This document shows positions 50,384 to 59,821 of a DNA stretch of 64,000 nucleotides, in pieces. This stretch comes from Streptomyces vietnamensis. Lineage in GTDB: Bacteria > Actinomycetota > Actinomycetes > Streptomycetales > Streptomycetaceae. Every line of letters starts with the position of its first letter. The first letter of the stretch is position 1. The translations under genes were made by a program, and so were the position numbers. The stretch lies in assembly GCF_000830005.1 (NCBI RefSeq), contig NZ_CP010407.1, positions 4,840,001 to 4,904,000 of the forward strand. Direction: 5' to 3'. The notes under the pieces were generated by a model. It had not been told where the DNA came from. It saw nothing but the letters and a program-made list of their open reading frames with translations, and made no database searches.

Positions 50384-50451
50384 GAGTGTGTGTCCCGATC
50401 CTTTGGAAACTTGTCATTCGGGCCAATGGTGAGGGGAGGGGGCGGACCCGG

Positions 50452-51762
50452 ATGCTCGATGGCATGGCCCAGACAACGGAAACGCGCACTCGTCCGCCCG
50501 CGCCTCGTACTCCTCGTATCCACCGCGCCTGGTTCGTCGCGGCGGTCACCTTCGTCACGATCATCGGCGCCGCGGCCTTCGCCTCCCTGCCGGGCCTGCT
50601 GATCGAGCCGCTGCACGAGGAGTTCCACTGGTCGCGGGGGACGATCGGCTTCGCGGTCTCGGTGAACCTGGCCCTTTACGGCCTGACGGCGCCGTTCGCG
50701 GCGGCGCTGATGGACCGCTTCGGCATCAGGAGGGTGGTGGCGGTGGCGCTGAGCGTCATCGCGCTCGGCTCGCTCCTCACCGTCTGGATGACGGCGGCCT
50801 GGCAGCTCGTCCTCTACTGGGGCATCCTCGTCGGCCTGGGCAGCGGGTCCATGGCGCTGGCCTTCGCGGCGACGGTGACGAACCGCTGGTTCGTGGCGCG
50901 GAGGGGCCTGGTGACGGGCATCCTGACGGCGGCGGGAGCCTCGGGCCAACTGATCTTCCTCCCCCTCCTCTCCTGGCTGGTGGAACACCACGGCTGGCGC
51001 CCGGCCGCCGTGACGGTGGCCCTCGCGGCCCTCACGGTCGTCCCCTTCGTCTGGCTGCTGCTCCGGGACCACCCGGCGGACGTCCGACTGGCCCCGTACG
51101 GCGGGGAGTACGCCGAGAAGCCCGCCCCCGTCACGGGCGCGGCGCGCCGCGCGGTCACGGTCCTCTTCAAGGCGGCCCGCACGGGCCCGTTCTGGCTCCT
51201 GGCAGGCTCGTTCGCGATCTGCGGCGCCTCGACGAACGGCCTGGTGAAGACCCACTTCGTACCGGCGGCGCACGACCACGGGATGCCGGTCACGGCGGCG
51301 GCGGGCCTCCTGGCCGTGATCGGCGTCTTCGACGTGGTCGGCACGATCGCCTCGGGCTGGTTCACGGACCGCTTCTCGCCGCGGCGCCTGCTGGCGGTCT
51401 ACTACGCCCTGCGCGGCATCTCGCTGCTGTTCCTCCCCATGCTCCTGGCGCCGTCGGTGCACCCCCCGATGCTGTTCTTCATCGTCTTCTACGGCCTGGA
51501 CTGGGTCGCCACGGTCCCGCCGACGATCGCCCTGTGCCGCGAGCACTACGGCGAGGACTCGGCGATCGTCTTCGGCTGGGTCCTCGCCTCCCACCAGGTC
51601 GGCGCGGCGGCCGTCGCCTTCGCGGGCGGCGTGGCGCGCGACGTCTTCGGCACGTACGACGTCGTCTGGTACGCCTCGGGCGCCCTGTGCGCGGCGGCGG
51701 CCCTGATGGCCCTGGTCATCGCCCGACCCCGGACGGAGATGCCGTCCCTGGCGGGAGCATGA
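50452..51762 (+). CDS. MFS transporter (monocarboxylate/oxalate-like)
   Basis: 436 residues with about 12 membrane helices. HRAWFVAAVTFVTIIGAAAFASLPGLLIEPLHEEFHWSRGTIG at the N-terminus and GSGSMALAFAATVTNRWFVARRGLVTGILTAAGASGQ in the first half match the monocarboxylate-porter-like MFS group. The second half has DVVGTIASGWFTDRFSPRRLLAVYY. ATG 50452 follows AGGGGAGGGGG; ATG 50464 is an alternative. It lies 68 bases after the previous MFS gene with the same orientation. The substrate is unknown. Confidence 0.84.
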   Translation: MLDGMAQTTETRTRPPAPRTPRIHRAWFVAAVTFVTIIGAAAFASLPGLLIEPLHEEFHWSRGTIGFAVSVNLALYGLTAPFAAALMDRFGIRRVVAVALSVIALGSLLTVWMTAAWQLVLYWGILVGLGSGSMALAFAATVTNRWFVARRGLVTGILTAAGASGQLIFLPLLSWLVEHHGWRPAAVTVALAALTVVPFVWLLLRDHPADVRLAPYGGEYAEKPAPVTGAARRAVTVLFKAARTGPFWLLAGSFAICGASTNGLVKTHFVPAAHDHGMPVTAAAGLLAVIGVFDVVGTIASGWFTDRFSPRRLLAVYYALRGISLLFLPMLLAPSVHPPMLFFIVFYGLDWVATVPPTIALCREHYGEDSAIVFGWVLASHQVGAAAVAFAGGVARDVFGTYDVVWYASGALCAAAALMALVIARPRTEMPSLAGA

Positions 51763-51785
51763 TGACCGCCAGGGGGTGATCGTCG

Positions 51786-52292
51786 ATGAGCGGTCCTGAC
51801 ACGGGGCGCACGCACGTCCGGATGCTGTGGGCCTCGATCCTCGCGCTGTTCCTCGAAGCGGCGCTGGCCGTGGTCCTGGGCGTGATCTTCGGCGACACCC
51901 GGCAGCCGGAACCGGGAGAGGAACGCGTCAGCGCTCTGTCGCTGCTGGTGCTTCCGTTCCTGCCAGTGCTGGCGCTGCTGCCCGCCGCCGCGGTCTCCGC
52001 GGTGATCGTGCTGCCGACGGTGCTGCTCGGCGAGGACCTGGCGCGCCGGGCCGGTGGCCGTCCGCTCTGGTGGCACCTGCTCCTGTCGGCCGCCGCCGGA
52101 GCCCTCCTGCTGCCGCTCGCGGGCGGGTGGGGGTGGGCCCTGGGAGCGGTCTGCGTGGCGGTGGCGGCGCTGCTCGCGCGGCCCGCGCGCAAGGGCTACT
52201 TCGTCTCCCTGCTGCTGTGGGGGACGGCTGCGGTTCTGACGGTGCTCATGCTGGGCGGCGCGGGCCTGTACACGGGCGTCCTCGAGAGCTGA
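51786..52292 (+). CDS. membrane protein, function unknown
   Basis: 168 residues with four to five hydrophobic segments (MLWASILALFLEAALAVVLGVIF, SLLVLPFLPVLALLPAAAVSAVIVLPTVLL, LLLSAAAGALLLPLAGG, GAVCVAVAALLA, LLLWGTAAVLTVLMLGGAGL) and little soluble sequence. The ATG follows AGGGGGTGATC. It starts 23 bases after the MFS gene and may be co-transcribed. No family was recognised. Confidence 0.6.
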   Translation: MSGPDTGRTHVRMLWASILALFLEAALAVVLGVIFGDTRQPEPGEERVSALSLLVLPFLPVLALLPAAAVSAVIVLPTVLLGEDLARRAGGRPLWWHLLLSAAAGALLLPLAGGWGWALGAVCVAVAALLARPARKGYFVSLLLWGTAAVLTVLMLGGAGLYTGVLES

Positions 52293-52349
52293 CTACCCGT
52301 TGCAGCCGGCCGCCCAGCACGGCGCGGGCCCACGCGGCGGGTGGCGGGT

Positions 52350-52961
52350 CTACGCGCTGAAGCGGCCGAACCGCCCCCGGTGGAACAGCAGCGGGTCCCC
52401 GGCCCCCTCCTCCGCGTCCAGGGACTCCACCCGCCCCACCACGATCAGGTGGTCGCCCCCCGTGTGGACGGTGGTGATCGTGCAGTCGATCCAGGCGGGC
52501 GCGCCCGCCAGGCGCGGTGAGCCCGTCGCCGGGGTCGGCTCCCACTCCACGCCCGCGAACTTGTCCGCGCCGCTCACCGCGAAGGACCGGCACAGTTCGC
52601 CCTGCCCCGCGCCGAGGACGTTGACGCAGAAGGTCCCGGCCGCCGCGATCCGCGGCCACGTCGTCGACGTGCGGGCGACCATGAAGGCCACCAGGGGCGG
52701 GTCGAGGGAGAGGGAGGCGAAGGACTGGCAGGCGAAGCCCGTCGGTCCGTCGGCGTCGAGGGCCGTCACGATCGTGACCCCGCTCGCGAAGTGGCCGAGG
52801 ACGCGGCGGAATTCGGCCGGGTCGACGGGCGGGCGCTCGTCCTCCCGTACCGCGCGCAGGGCCGGCCGGGGCAGTGGTTCCACGGCCGTCGGCGAACCGG
52901 CCGCTCTCAGGTGTCGGACGGCGGTGGCCGCCATCCCCGCGTGTCCCATCACACCGTCCAT
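52350..52961 (-). CDS. flavin reductase family protein
   Basis: 203 residues. The FMN-binding split-barrel core reads FRRVLGHFASGVTIVTALDADGPTGFACQSFASLSLDPPLVAFMV (about 50-95), followed by FCVNVLGAGQGELCRSFA and FHRGRFGRFS at the end. This resembles HsaB/HpaC-type reductases that supply reduced flavin to a monooxygenase. No oxygenase of that type is in the window. The ATG at 52961 is only five bases from an operator-like repeat, so the promoter must overlap it and the mRNA may be nearly leaderless. Confidence 0.87.
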   Translation of the reverse strand: MDGVMGHAGMAATAVRHLRAAGSPTAVEPLPRPALRAVREDERPPVDPAEFRRVLGHFASGVTIVTALDADGPTGFACQSFASLSLDPPLVAFMVARTSTTWPRIAAAGTFCVNVLGAGQGELCRSFAVSGADKFAGVEWEPTPATGSPRLAGAPAWIDCTITTVHTGGDHLIVVGRVESLDAEEGAGDPLLFHRGRFGRFSA

Positions 52962-52966
52962 TGAAA

Positions 52967-52981
52967 CTGACGGTTCGTCAG
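52967..52981. promoter_or_regulatory. CTGACG-N3-CGTCAG operator, site 4
   Basis: CTGACGGTTCGTCAG, perfect arms, directly upstream of the flavin reductase start codon. Confidence 0.65.
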
Positions 52982-53018
52982 ATGGGAAGCCCTCGGGGAC
53001 GACGGCCACCGGCTCGGG

Positions 53019-56000
53019 TCAGCCCGCGACGGCTCCCGTCGACCGGGTCCAGGCCACACCCGCCGTGTGCCCGGTCCGGTAGGCCGTCACCCGGACGGTG
53101 ATCTTCAGCCCGCGCTGGGCCGACGTCGGCGTGAACGTCGTCCGCGTCGCCCCGCTGATCGCCCGCCCGTTCGCGTACCACTGGTACGCGTACGAGGTCG
53201 GCGCCGGCGTCCACACGCCCCCGTTCAGGGTGAGCGTCCGCCCCACCCGGACCGTGCCCGTGACGTACGGCGCGGTCGTGGCCTTCGGCGCGAGGCCGAC
53301 GGCGACGGTGACGCCCGCCGTCGTGTACGACCCGTTCAGGTGCCCGGTCCGCAGTGCCGTGACCGTCACGGTCAGCTTCTTGCCGAGCGCGGAGGCGACG
53401 GGCACGTACGAGGCGCCCGTCGCGCCCGCGATCGCCACGCCGTCGGCCCGCCACTGGTACGCGTACGAGGTCGGCGCCGGCGTCCAGGTGCCGACGACCG
53501 CCGTCACCTTCGACCCGACCCGCACGGTCCCGGAGATGCGCGGCACCGTGGTCGGCTTGGGCGCGACGCCCTTCACGACCACGGCGGCACTGGCCACGGT
53601 GAGCGTCGGATGCCCGGCCTTCCGTGCGGTCACGGCCACCGACAGCTGCTTGCCCTGGAGGGTGGAGGGAATCGTGTACGTGGAGGCCGTGGCCCCGGCG
53701 ATGGCGACGCCGTCGGCCCGCCACTGATACGCGTACCCGTCGGGCACCGGCGCCCACGTCCCGACCTTCGCCGTCACCTTTCCGCCGACGACGGCGGTGC
53801 CGGTGACGGTGGGGGCGACGGTGGCGTGGAGGGGCGCGATGACCGTGACGGTGCCGCGGGAGTACCGCACGCCGTCGTGCGTGAGCACGCTCAGGCTCAG
53901 CGCGGTGCGCGGGGCGCTCGTCAGGTCCAGGGAGACGTCCATGCTCCGCCGGTCGGGCGCGACGGAGACCGTCGTCGACCGGGCGCGGTAGGTGCCGCCG
54001 GAGACCTCGACCACGTCCTTCTCGTGCAGCGCGGCCCCGGTCACCTTCATCGTGATCTTCCCGGCGCCGACGGTGCCGGGGGTGACGGCGGTGACCGTGC
54101 GGGTCACGGTGCCGCAGCCGTACGGGCAGTACGCCGTGGCCCGTACGTCGGTCGGGGTCTGCGCGGGAATCGACGGCAGCCCGATCACGAGGGTGGTCGG
54201 CCGGGCCACGCCGCCGTAGCTGTCCTCGGACGGCACGCTGCAGCTGTAGTACGCGTTGCCGGACCGGTCGCAGACGCTCTGGCCGGCCGTCCCGTCGTAC
54301 AGCCACGGCGTCGGCGACTTCGAGAGTTCGAGCGCGGGCGCGAACGACAGCTTGAGCCAGTCGTTCGACGCCGTCGGGAGCACCGCGCAGAGGGCCGGCC
54401 TCTGCTCGTTCAGCGTGCCGGTGAGCGGCCCGAAGCCGTACGTGACGTCCGGCACCCTGACGCACTCGGGCGGGGGCCCGGTGGCCGTGCCGATGCGGAG
54501 GGCGTCGAAGCGGTACGCGGGGGCGGTGGTGTCGCCGTCGGCGACCTGGACGATCGCCTGGTAGCCGGTGGACCCGGTGACGGCGCAGCCCGAACCGAAG
54601 TCCTCGCACGCGGCCTCGCCGTTCGCGTCGTACACCCCGAACCCTGTCGCGAGCCCCGCCGCCGTGTACCGGGCGTTCAGGTGCAGGGTGTCCCGCGCAT
54701 CGGCCGTGGTCACCCGGTGGCACAGGAGCGTGCCGGGCTCGGCCGGGACACCGGCGGCCGACGGGGCGCCGGCCTTGGTGGCCGGGGTGTCGACGCAGCC
54801 GCGCGCGGTGGTGGTGACGTCCCTGCGGACGAGGGTGTGCTCGGCGGGTGTGGCGTCGCCGTGGAGCAGGACCGTGTACGAGAGCCCGGGCTTCAGGGCG
54901 CAGTCCAGCGGGAACCTGACCTCCTGGTCCTTCGGCAGACAGGCCTGCCGGCCCTTCTCGTCGAGCACGCTGATGTCGAGGCTGCGGCCGCCCGACGCGT
55001 CGGAGAGCGAGATCAGCTCGCGCGTGGAGTGGTCGGCCGCCGGGATCGTCAGGCAGTCGGAGAAGACCTCGCCGCCGGTGGTGACGTCCGCCCGGGGCGA
55101 GTTCAGGCCGAAGTCACCTGCGGGGAGGGTCCGGCAGTCGCTCGGGGTGTCCGTGCGGCGGACGACGAGTCCGTATGCGCCGGTGTCCGGGCCCGAGTAC
55201 TTCTTCTTCACGATGGCGCGGTAGGGCGCCGTGCCGCCGAGGGCGCAGGTGCCCGCGGACAGTGCCTCCTCGGCCCAGCAGCGCGGGGCGCCGGTCGCGT
55301 CCAGAACCTCGATGTCCGTCGCCACGCCGCCGGCGGAGGGAGTCGAGAGGATCGCCACGTGGGCGCCCTGCGGGACGGGCAGGTTCACACAGTCGGCCTC
55401 GGTGGGTGCGGTCAGAGCGCCCTGGTAGAGCTGCCCGAGCGACACGTTCTCGCAGCCCGCAGCGGCGGAGGTCCGGTCGAGGATCCGCACGGTGCCGCCG
55501 GTGACGAGGGTGTACGTGACGCCTGCGGTGAGCTTGCAGCCGACCGTGTACTCGCAGATCTGTCCGGTCGGCGCATACACCTCGAGGCTGCTGGAAACGC
55601 CGTCTGCCGTGAAGGCCTCCACCGCGTAGGTGCCGGTCGTGGTGGGCGTGAACGTCTTGCACTCGGTCGGGGGCGAGACCTCGACAGGCACGGAACCGTA
55701 GGGCGTCACGCCGATGACCGCGCAGCCCACCGGGTGGGAGAGCTGCCGGACCGTCAGGGTGTACGGGACGGGGTAGACGCCGGCGTTGGGGTCGAGGTGT
55801 GCGAGGACGCGGTAGCCGCCGACCCCGGCGGGCAGGACGCAGTCGTGGCCGACGCCGCAGAGCACCTTGCCCGTGTCGTCGGTGATCCACGCGCTGACGT
55901 TGGCGGACGCGCGCGGCCCGAGGGCCGTCTTGATCAGCTCGCCCTGAGTGGCGGTGAAGGGGTGGCAGACCATGCCGAGGTCACCGGAGGAGGTGCCGGT

Positions 56001-56591
56001 CACCGGGGCCGTACCGAAAGCGGTGTCGGCGGGGGCGGAGCAGCCGGGGCCTGCCATCAGCGGGACGACCGCGACCTGAGCGCTTGTCGCGCCACCACGG
56101 GTGAGGTCGAGGGTGTACGTGCCGGCGGCGAGCTCGCAGGGGCTGCTGGTCAGTTCGGGGCAGGCGACCCGTGTCCCGCCGGAGAAGAACGTGATGGACC
56201 CGATCCCGCCTTCCACGAGCACCTGGTGCAGGCCCGGCCTTTCCACGGTGACCGTGAAGCAGGCGTGGCCGTCCGGGCCCACCACGAACGGGCGGGACGC
56301 GTCGCCGGGGCCGTTCAGCTGGGCGAGAGGCAGGGCTGGGCAGGGATCGGCCGTCGGGGTCGGCGCGGGCGTCGGGTCCGTCGTGGGTTCCGGCGCCGGG
56401 GCCGTCGTGGGCTCGGACGCCACCGAGGGCGCCGTCGAGGACGACGCCGTGGCCGCCAGGGCCGTGCCCGTCGGGAGCAGAGGGCCCAGGAGGGCCGTCA
56501 GCAGGGCGGGGACCAGCAGGAGCGATCTTCCGGATCTTCCGGATCTCCTGGGTCTTCCAGATCTTTCGCGCGAGCGCGCGGGGTTGGGCAT
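53019..56591 (-). CDS. large secreted protein with C-terminal Ig-like repeats
   Basis: 1190 residues. Signal peptide (basic RSRERSGRPRRSGRSGRS, then LLLVPALLTALLGPLL, cleavage near ALAAT), a Thr/Pro/Ala spacer (about 50-85), then many Cys-containing segments of about 110 residues (GTYTLDLTRGG, GTVRILDRTS and similar), each with a pair of cysteines, probably jelly-roll or CARDB-like modules. The last 270 residues are three repeats of about 88 residues containing YAYQWRADGVAIAGAT and KLTVTVTALRTGH, typical of bacterial Ig-like adhesion repeats. No sortase motif or membrane anchor is seen. GGGGGGAA precedes the ATG. Function is unknown. Confidence 0.78.
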   Translation of the reverse strand: MPNPARSRERSGRPRRSGRSGRSLLLVPALLTALLGPLLPTGTALAATASSSTAPSVASEPTTAPAPEPTTDPTPAPTPTADPCPALPLAQLNGPGDASRPFVVGPDGHACFTVTVERPGLHQVLVEGGIGSITFFSGGTRVACPELTSSPCELAAGTYTLDLTRGGATSAQVAVVPLMAGPGCSAPADTAFGTAPVTGTSSGDLGMVCHPFTATQGELIKTALGPRASANVSAWITDDTGKVLCGVGHDCVLPAGVGGYRVLAHLDPNAGVYPVPYTLTVRQLSHPVGCAVIGVTPYGSVPVEVSPPTECKTFTPTTTGTYAVEAFTADGVSSSLEVYAPTGQICEYTVGCKLTAGVTYTLVTGGTVRILDRTSAAAGCENVSLGQLYQGALTAPTEADCVNLPVPQGAHVAILSTPSAGGVATDIEVLDATGAPRCWAEEALSAGTCALGGTAPYRAIVKKKYSGPDTGAYGLVVRRTDTPSDCRTLPAGDFGLNSPRADVTTGGEVFSDCLTIPAADHSTRELISLSDASGGRSLDISVLDEKGRQACLPKDQEVRFPLDCALKPGLSYTVLLHGDATPAEHTLVRRDVTTTARGCVDTPATKAGAPSAAGVPAEPGTLLCHRVTTADARDTLHLNARYTAAGLATGFGVYDANGEAACEDFGSGCAVTGSTGYQAIVQVADGDTTAPAYRFDALRIGTATGPPPECVRVPDVTYGFGPLTGTLNEQRPALCAVLPTASNDWLKLSFAPALELSKSPTPWLYDGTAGQSVCDRSGNAYYSCSVPSEDSYGGVARPTTLVIGLPSIPAQTPTDVRATAYCPYGCGTVTRTVTAVTPGTVGAGKITMKVTGAALHEKDVVEVSGGTYRARSTTVSVAPDRRSMDVSLDLTSAPRTALSLSVLTHDGVRYSRGTVTVIAPLHATVAPTVTGTAVVGGKVTAKVGTWAPVPDGYAYQWRADGVAIAGATASTYTIPSTLQGKQLSVAVTARKAGHPTLTVASAAVVVKGVAPKPTTVPRISGTVRVGSKVTAVVGTWTPAPTSYAYQWRADGVAIAGATGASYVPVASALGKKLTVTVTALRTGHLNGSYTTAGVTVAVGLAPKATTAPYVTGTVRVGRTLTLNGGVWTPAPTSYAYQWYANGRAISGATRTTFTPTSAQRGLKITVRVTAYRTGHTAGVAWTRSTGAVAG

Positions 56592-56660
56592 TCCGTTCCC
56601 CCCGGAGCGGTGTTTGGCATATGCGCGTCACACCCTAGGGGCCCGGTACGACAGCCTCCG

Positions 56661-57446
56661 CTACCGCCCCTCGTACCGCGCCTCCCGCCGCTCCACGAAG
56701 CTCGCCACCCCCTCCTGCGCGTCCCTCGTCGTCATGTTGATCTCCTGCGCCGTCGCCTCCGCCGCGAAGGCGACGGAACGGTCCACGTCCAGGGACGCGT
56801 TGACCAGCTGCTTCGTGAGGGTCAGGGCCCGCGTCGGGCCCTGGGCGAGGCGTTCGGCCCACTCCCGGGCCGTCTTCTCCAGGGCGTCGGATGGGACCAC
56901 CCGGTTCACCAGGCCCATCCCGAGCGCCTCCGCCGCCGGCACCGCGTCGCCGAAGAACATCAACTCCTTCGCCCGCTGCGGCCCGATCAGCCGGGGCAGG
57001 AGGTACGCCCCGCCGCCGTCGGGCACGAGCCCCCGCCGTACGAACACCTCGATGAAGCGCGCCGAGTCCGCCGCGAGCACCAGGTCACAGGCGAACGCGA
57101 GGTGCGCCCCGATCCCGGCCGCCGTCCCGTTCACCGCCGCGATCACCGGCTTCTCGCAGTCCAGTACGGCGGAGACGAAGCGCTGCGCGCCGAGCCGGAT
57201 CATTCGCGCCACGTCCCCCGCGACACGATCGCCCGACGACGGCGCGCCCCGCAGGTCCGCGCCCGCGCAGAAGCCGCGCCCGGTGGCCGTCACCACCACG
57301 CAGCGCACGTCCGGGTCGGCGGACGCCTCCGCGAGCAGGGCGATGATCCGCTCCCGCTGGTCCCAGGTGACCGCGTTCATCGCCTCGGGCCGGTTGAGGG
57401 TGATCCACGAGACGCCGTTCTCGACGGAGTGGAGGACGTCGGACAC
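56661..57446 (-). CDS. enoyl-CoA hydratase/isomerase
   Basis: 261 residues. Oxyanion hole segments are FCAGADLRGAP near residue 60 and VNGTAAGIGAHLAFACDLVLA near 105. FVRRGLVPDGGGAYLLPRLIG near 135 resembles 1,2-epoxyphenylacetyl-CoA isomerase (PaaG) and related enzymes, lacking the first Glu of classical hydratases. GTG 57446 follows GGAG by six bases. It lies nine bases after the NDP-forming CoA ligase gene and is co-transcribed with it. Confidence 0.88.
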   Translation of the reverse strand: MSDVLHSVENGVSWITLNRPEAMNAVTWDQRERIIALLAEASADPDVRCVVVTATGRGFCAGADLRGAPSSGDRVAGDVARMIRLGAQRFVSAVLDCEKPVIAAVNGTAAGIGAHLAFACDLVLAADSARFIEVFVRRGLVPDGGGAYLLPRLIGPQRAKELMFFGDAVPAAEALGMGLVNRVVPSDALEKTAREWAERLAQGPTRALTLTKQLVNASLDVDRSVAFAAEATAQEINMTTRDAQEGVASFVERREARYEGR

Positions 57447-57455
57447 GAGTGACTC

Positions 57456-59678
57456 CTATCGGCAGACCGCCAGCGCGTCCAGGGCCACCGCCCCCTGCCC
57501 GCGCGGCAGCACCATCAGCGGGTTGATGTCCAGTTCGGCGAGGTCGCCGTCGAGTTCGAGGGCCATCCGCTGCACCCGGAGCACGACCTCGACGAGCGCG
57601 TCGACGTCGGCCGGCGGGGCGCCCCGTACGCCGTCGAGCAGGGCCCGGCCGCGCAGTTCGTCGAGCATCGAGCGGGCCTCGCGTTCGCCGAAGGGCGGGA
57701 CGCGGACGGCGGTGTCGTTCAGGACCTCCACCAGCACCCCTCCCAGGCCCACCGTGACCGTCGGGCCGAAGAGTTCGTCCTGGGTCACGCCCACCACCAT
57801 CTCGACCCCGCGCCCGACCATCTGGCAGACGAGGATGCCGTCGAGGTCGATCTCCTCGAAGCGGGCGATGTCCGTGAGCTCGCGGTAGGCGTCCCTGACC
57901 TGGCTGGCCGAGGTCAGCCCGACCTTCACCAGGCCCAGTTCCGTCTTGTGGGCGAGCTGGGCCCCCGACGCCTTCATCACCACCGGGTAGCCCACGAGGC
58001 CCGCCGCCCGGACGGCCGCCGCCGCGCTCGTCACGAGCTGCTCGCGCGGCACCCGTATCCCGTACGCCCGGAGCAGCTGCTTCGCCGCGTGCTCGCTGAG
58101 CCGCCTGCCCGGCCGCAGGAGCGCCTGGGCCTTGCGGAGGGACGGGGAGGGGGTGCGGGGGGCCTCGTCGAAGGGGGAGCGGTAGGCGGCGGTGAAGCGG
58201 TGGTGGTCGAGGTAGGCCTTCACGGCCCCGATGCAGTTGGAGAACGTACGGAAGGTGGCGACGCGGGAGGAGCCGAGGAGGGTCGTGCGGTACGCCTCCT
58301 CGGTGCCGACCGGCGAGCCCCAGACCACGCACACCAGCTTGTCGGTCGCCTCGGCCGCCTCGACGAGGTCCTGGGCGAGCTTGTCGCTCATCGGCGGGAA
58401 GGGGCCGGTGATCGGACAGATCAGGACGCCGACGGACGGGTCGGCGAGGATCGCGTCGATGATCTTCCGGCCGCGCCAGTCGCCCACCGGGTGCCCGCCG
58501 TTGTCGACGGGGTTGGCGACGTTCAGGTACTCCGGTATCCACTGGTGGAGTTCGTCCTGCTTGGCCTGGTGGAGCACCGGCAGGGAGAGGCCCGCCGCCG
58601 TGGCCAGGTCGGCGAAGTGGGCTCCCGTACCGCCGGAGATGGAGTAGACGACGACGCCGTCGGCGAGCGGCCGGCGCGCGCGGGCGAGGAGGGCCGAGGT
58701 GTCCTGGAGCTGGTCGAGCCCGTCGACCCGGATCACCCCGAACTGCCGCATGGCCGCGTCGACGACCCGGTCGGCGCCGGTGAGCTTGCCGGTGTGGGAG
58801 GCGGCGGTCCTGGCCCCGGTCTCGGTGCGGCCGACCTTCACGGCGACGACGGGCACGCCCTCGCGCGCGGCCCGGTCGGCGGCGAGGAGGAAGGAACGGC
58901 CGTCCTTGAGCCCCTCGACGTAGCAGGCGATGGCCCCGACCTCGGGCCGTCCGGCGAAGTACGAGAGGAAGTCGGCGGTCTCCAGGTCGGCCTCGTTGCC
59001 CGTGGGCGCCCAGTGGGAGAGGCGGACGCCGAGCTCCTGGAGGGTGAAGACGGGCCGCCCCTGGTGGCCGGACTGGGTGATGAGGGCGACGGCGGGGCCT
59101 TCGAGGTCGTCGCGGAAGCGCTCGAAGGCGTTGAGGTTGGTGTTGGGGCCGAGGAGGCGGAGCCCGGAGCGGCGCACGGCGGCGGCGAGCCGCTCCTGCG
59201 CTGCGGCGCCGGCCTCCCCGGTCTCGGCGAAGCCGGAGGCGAAGGCGACGGCGAACTTCACCTTGGTCTCGGCGAGTTCCTCGATCACGGGCAGCGGATC
59301 GGCGACGAGGAGGACGGCGAGGTCGACGGGTTCGGCGAGCGCGCGGACGGACGGCACGCAGTCGATCCCGAACACGCTCGTACGGGTCGGGTGCACGGGC
59401 ACGAGCCGGGCGCCGACCCGCTCGGCCCAGGCGAGCAGCTGCCGGGTGATGCCGGTGTTGGGCCGGCCCTCGGCGTCGGAGGCGCCGACGACCGCGACGG
59501 ACTCGGGCCGGAAGAACCGGTCGAGGTCGGGGACGGGCAGGTGCAGCGGCCGCCCGCTGACGTCCAGGTCGCCGGCGACGGCGGTGACGCCGTGCACGGC
59601 GTCCCTGGGCGCCTCTCCGCAGGCGACCACGCGGGCGCGGAGATCGGTGGTGAAGGTGCCGTGAGTCGATCCGAGCAT
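57456..59678 (-). CDS. NDP-forming acyl-CoA synthetase (acetate-CoA ligase family)
   Basis: 740 residues. It has a CoA-binding Rossmann domain (about 45-180, FFRPESVAVVGASDAEGRPNTGITRQLL), succinyl-CoA-ligase-like domains (about 190-500, with ALITQSGHQGRPVF and VYSISGGTGAHFAD) and a C-terminal ATP-grasp domain (about 520-735, VTSAAAAVRAAGLVGYPVVMKASGAQLAHKTELGLVKVGL and DLAELDINPLMVLPRG). All parts are in one chain. It converts an acid to its CoA ester using ATP or GTP with release of NDP. Two operator-like repeats lie 35-75 bases upstream. The substrate is unknown. Confidence 0.87.
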   Translation of the reverse strand: MLGSTHGTFTTDLRARVVACGEAPRDAVHGVTAVAGDLDVSGRPLHLPVPDLDRFFRPESVAVVGASDAEGRPNTGITRQLLAWAERVGARLVPVHPTRTSVFGIDCVPSVRALAEPVDLAVLLVADPLPVIEELAETKVKFAVAFASGFAETGEAGAAAQERLAAAVRRSGLRLLGPNTNLNAFERFRDDLEGPAVALITQSGHQGRPVFTLQELGVRLSHWAPTGNEADLETADFLSYFAGRPEVGAIACYVEGLKDGRSFLLAADRAAREGVPVVAVKVGRTETGARTAASHTGKLTGADRVVDAAMRQFGVIRVDGLDQLQDTSALLARARRPLADGVVVYSISGGTGAHFADLATAAGLSLPVLHQAKQDELHQWIPEYLNVANPVDNGGHPVGDWRGRKIIDAILADPSVGVLICPITGPFPPMSDKLAQDLVEAAEATDKLVCVVWGSPVGTEEAYRTTLLGSSRVATFRTFSNCIGAVKAYLDHHRFTAAYRSPFDEAPRTPSPSLRKAQALLRPGRRLSEHAAKQLLRAYGIRVPREQLVTSAAAAVRAAGLVGYPVVMKASGAQLAHKTELGLVKVGLTSASQVRDAYRELTDIARFEEIDLDGILVCQMVGRGVEMVVGVTQDELFGPTVTVGLGGVLVEVLNDTAVRVPPFGEREARSMLDELRGRALLDGVRGAPPADVDALVEVVLRVQRMALELDGDLAELDINPLMVLPRGQGAVALDALAVCR

Positions 59679-59713
59679 CGTTCCGCTCCACCCTTCCGCC
59701 CATGACTGATGAA

Positions 59714-59728
59714 CTGACGCTCAGTCAG
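59714..59728. promoter_or_regulatory. CTGACG-N3-AGTCAG operator, site 5
   Basis: CTGACGCTCAGTCAG, one mismatch in the right arm, upstream of the CoA synthetase/hydratase operon. Confidence 0.55.
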
Positions 59729-59737
59729 ATTACAGAA

Positions 59738-59752
59738 CTGACGAGTAGTCAG
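59738..59752. promoter_or_regulatory. CTGACG-N3-AGTCAG operator, site 6
   Basis: CTGACGAGTAGTCAG, same mismatch as site 5 and exactly 24 bases from it, so both sites would face nearly the same side of the helix. Confidence 0.55.
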
Positions 59753-59821
59753 GAATAGGCGTGCGGGGAGGAGTCGTACGGGCCGGCTCCCCGTCGGCTT
59801 CCCGTCGGTTTCCCGGCGGTC

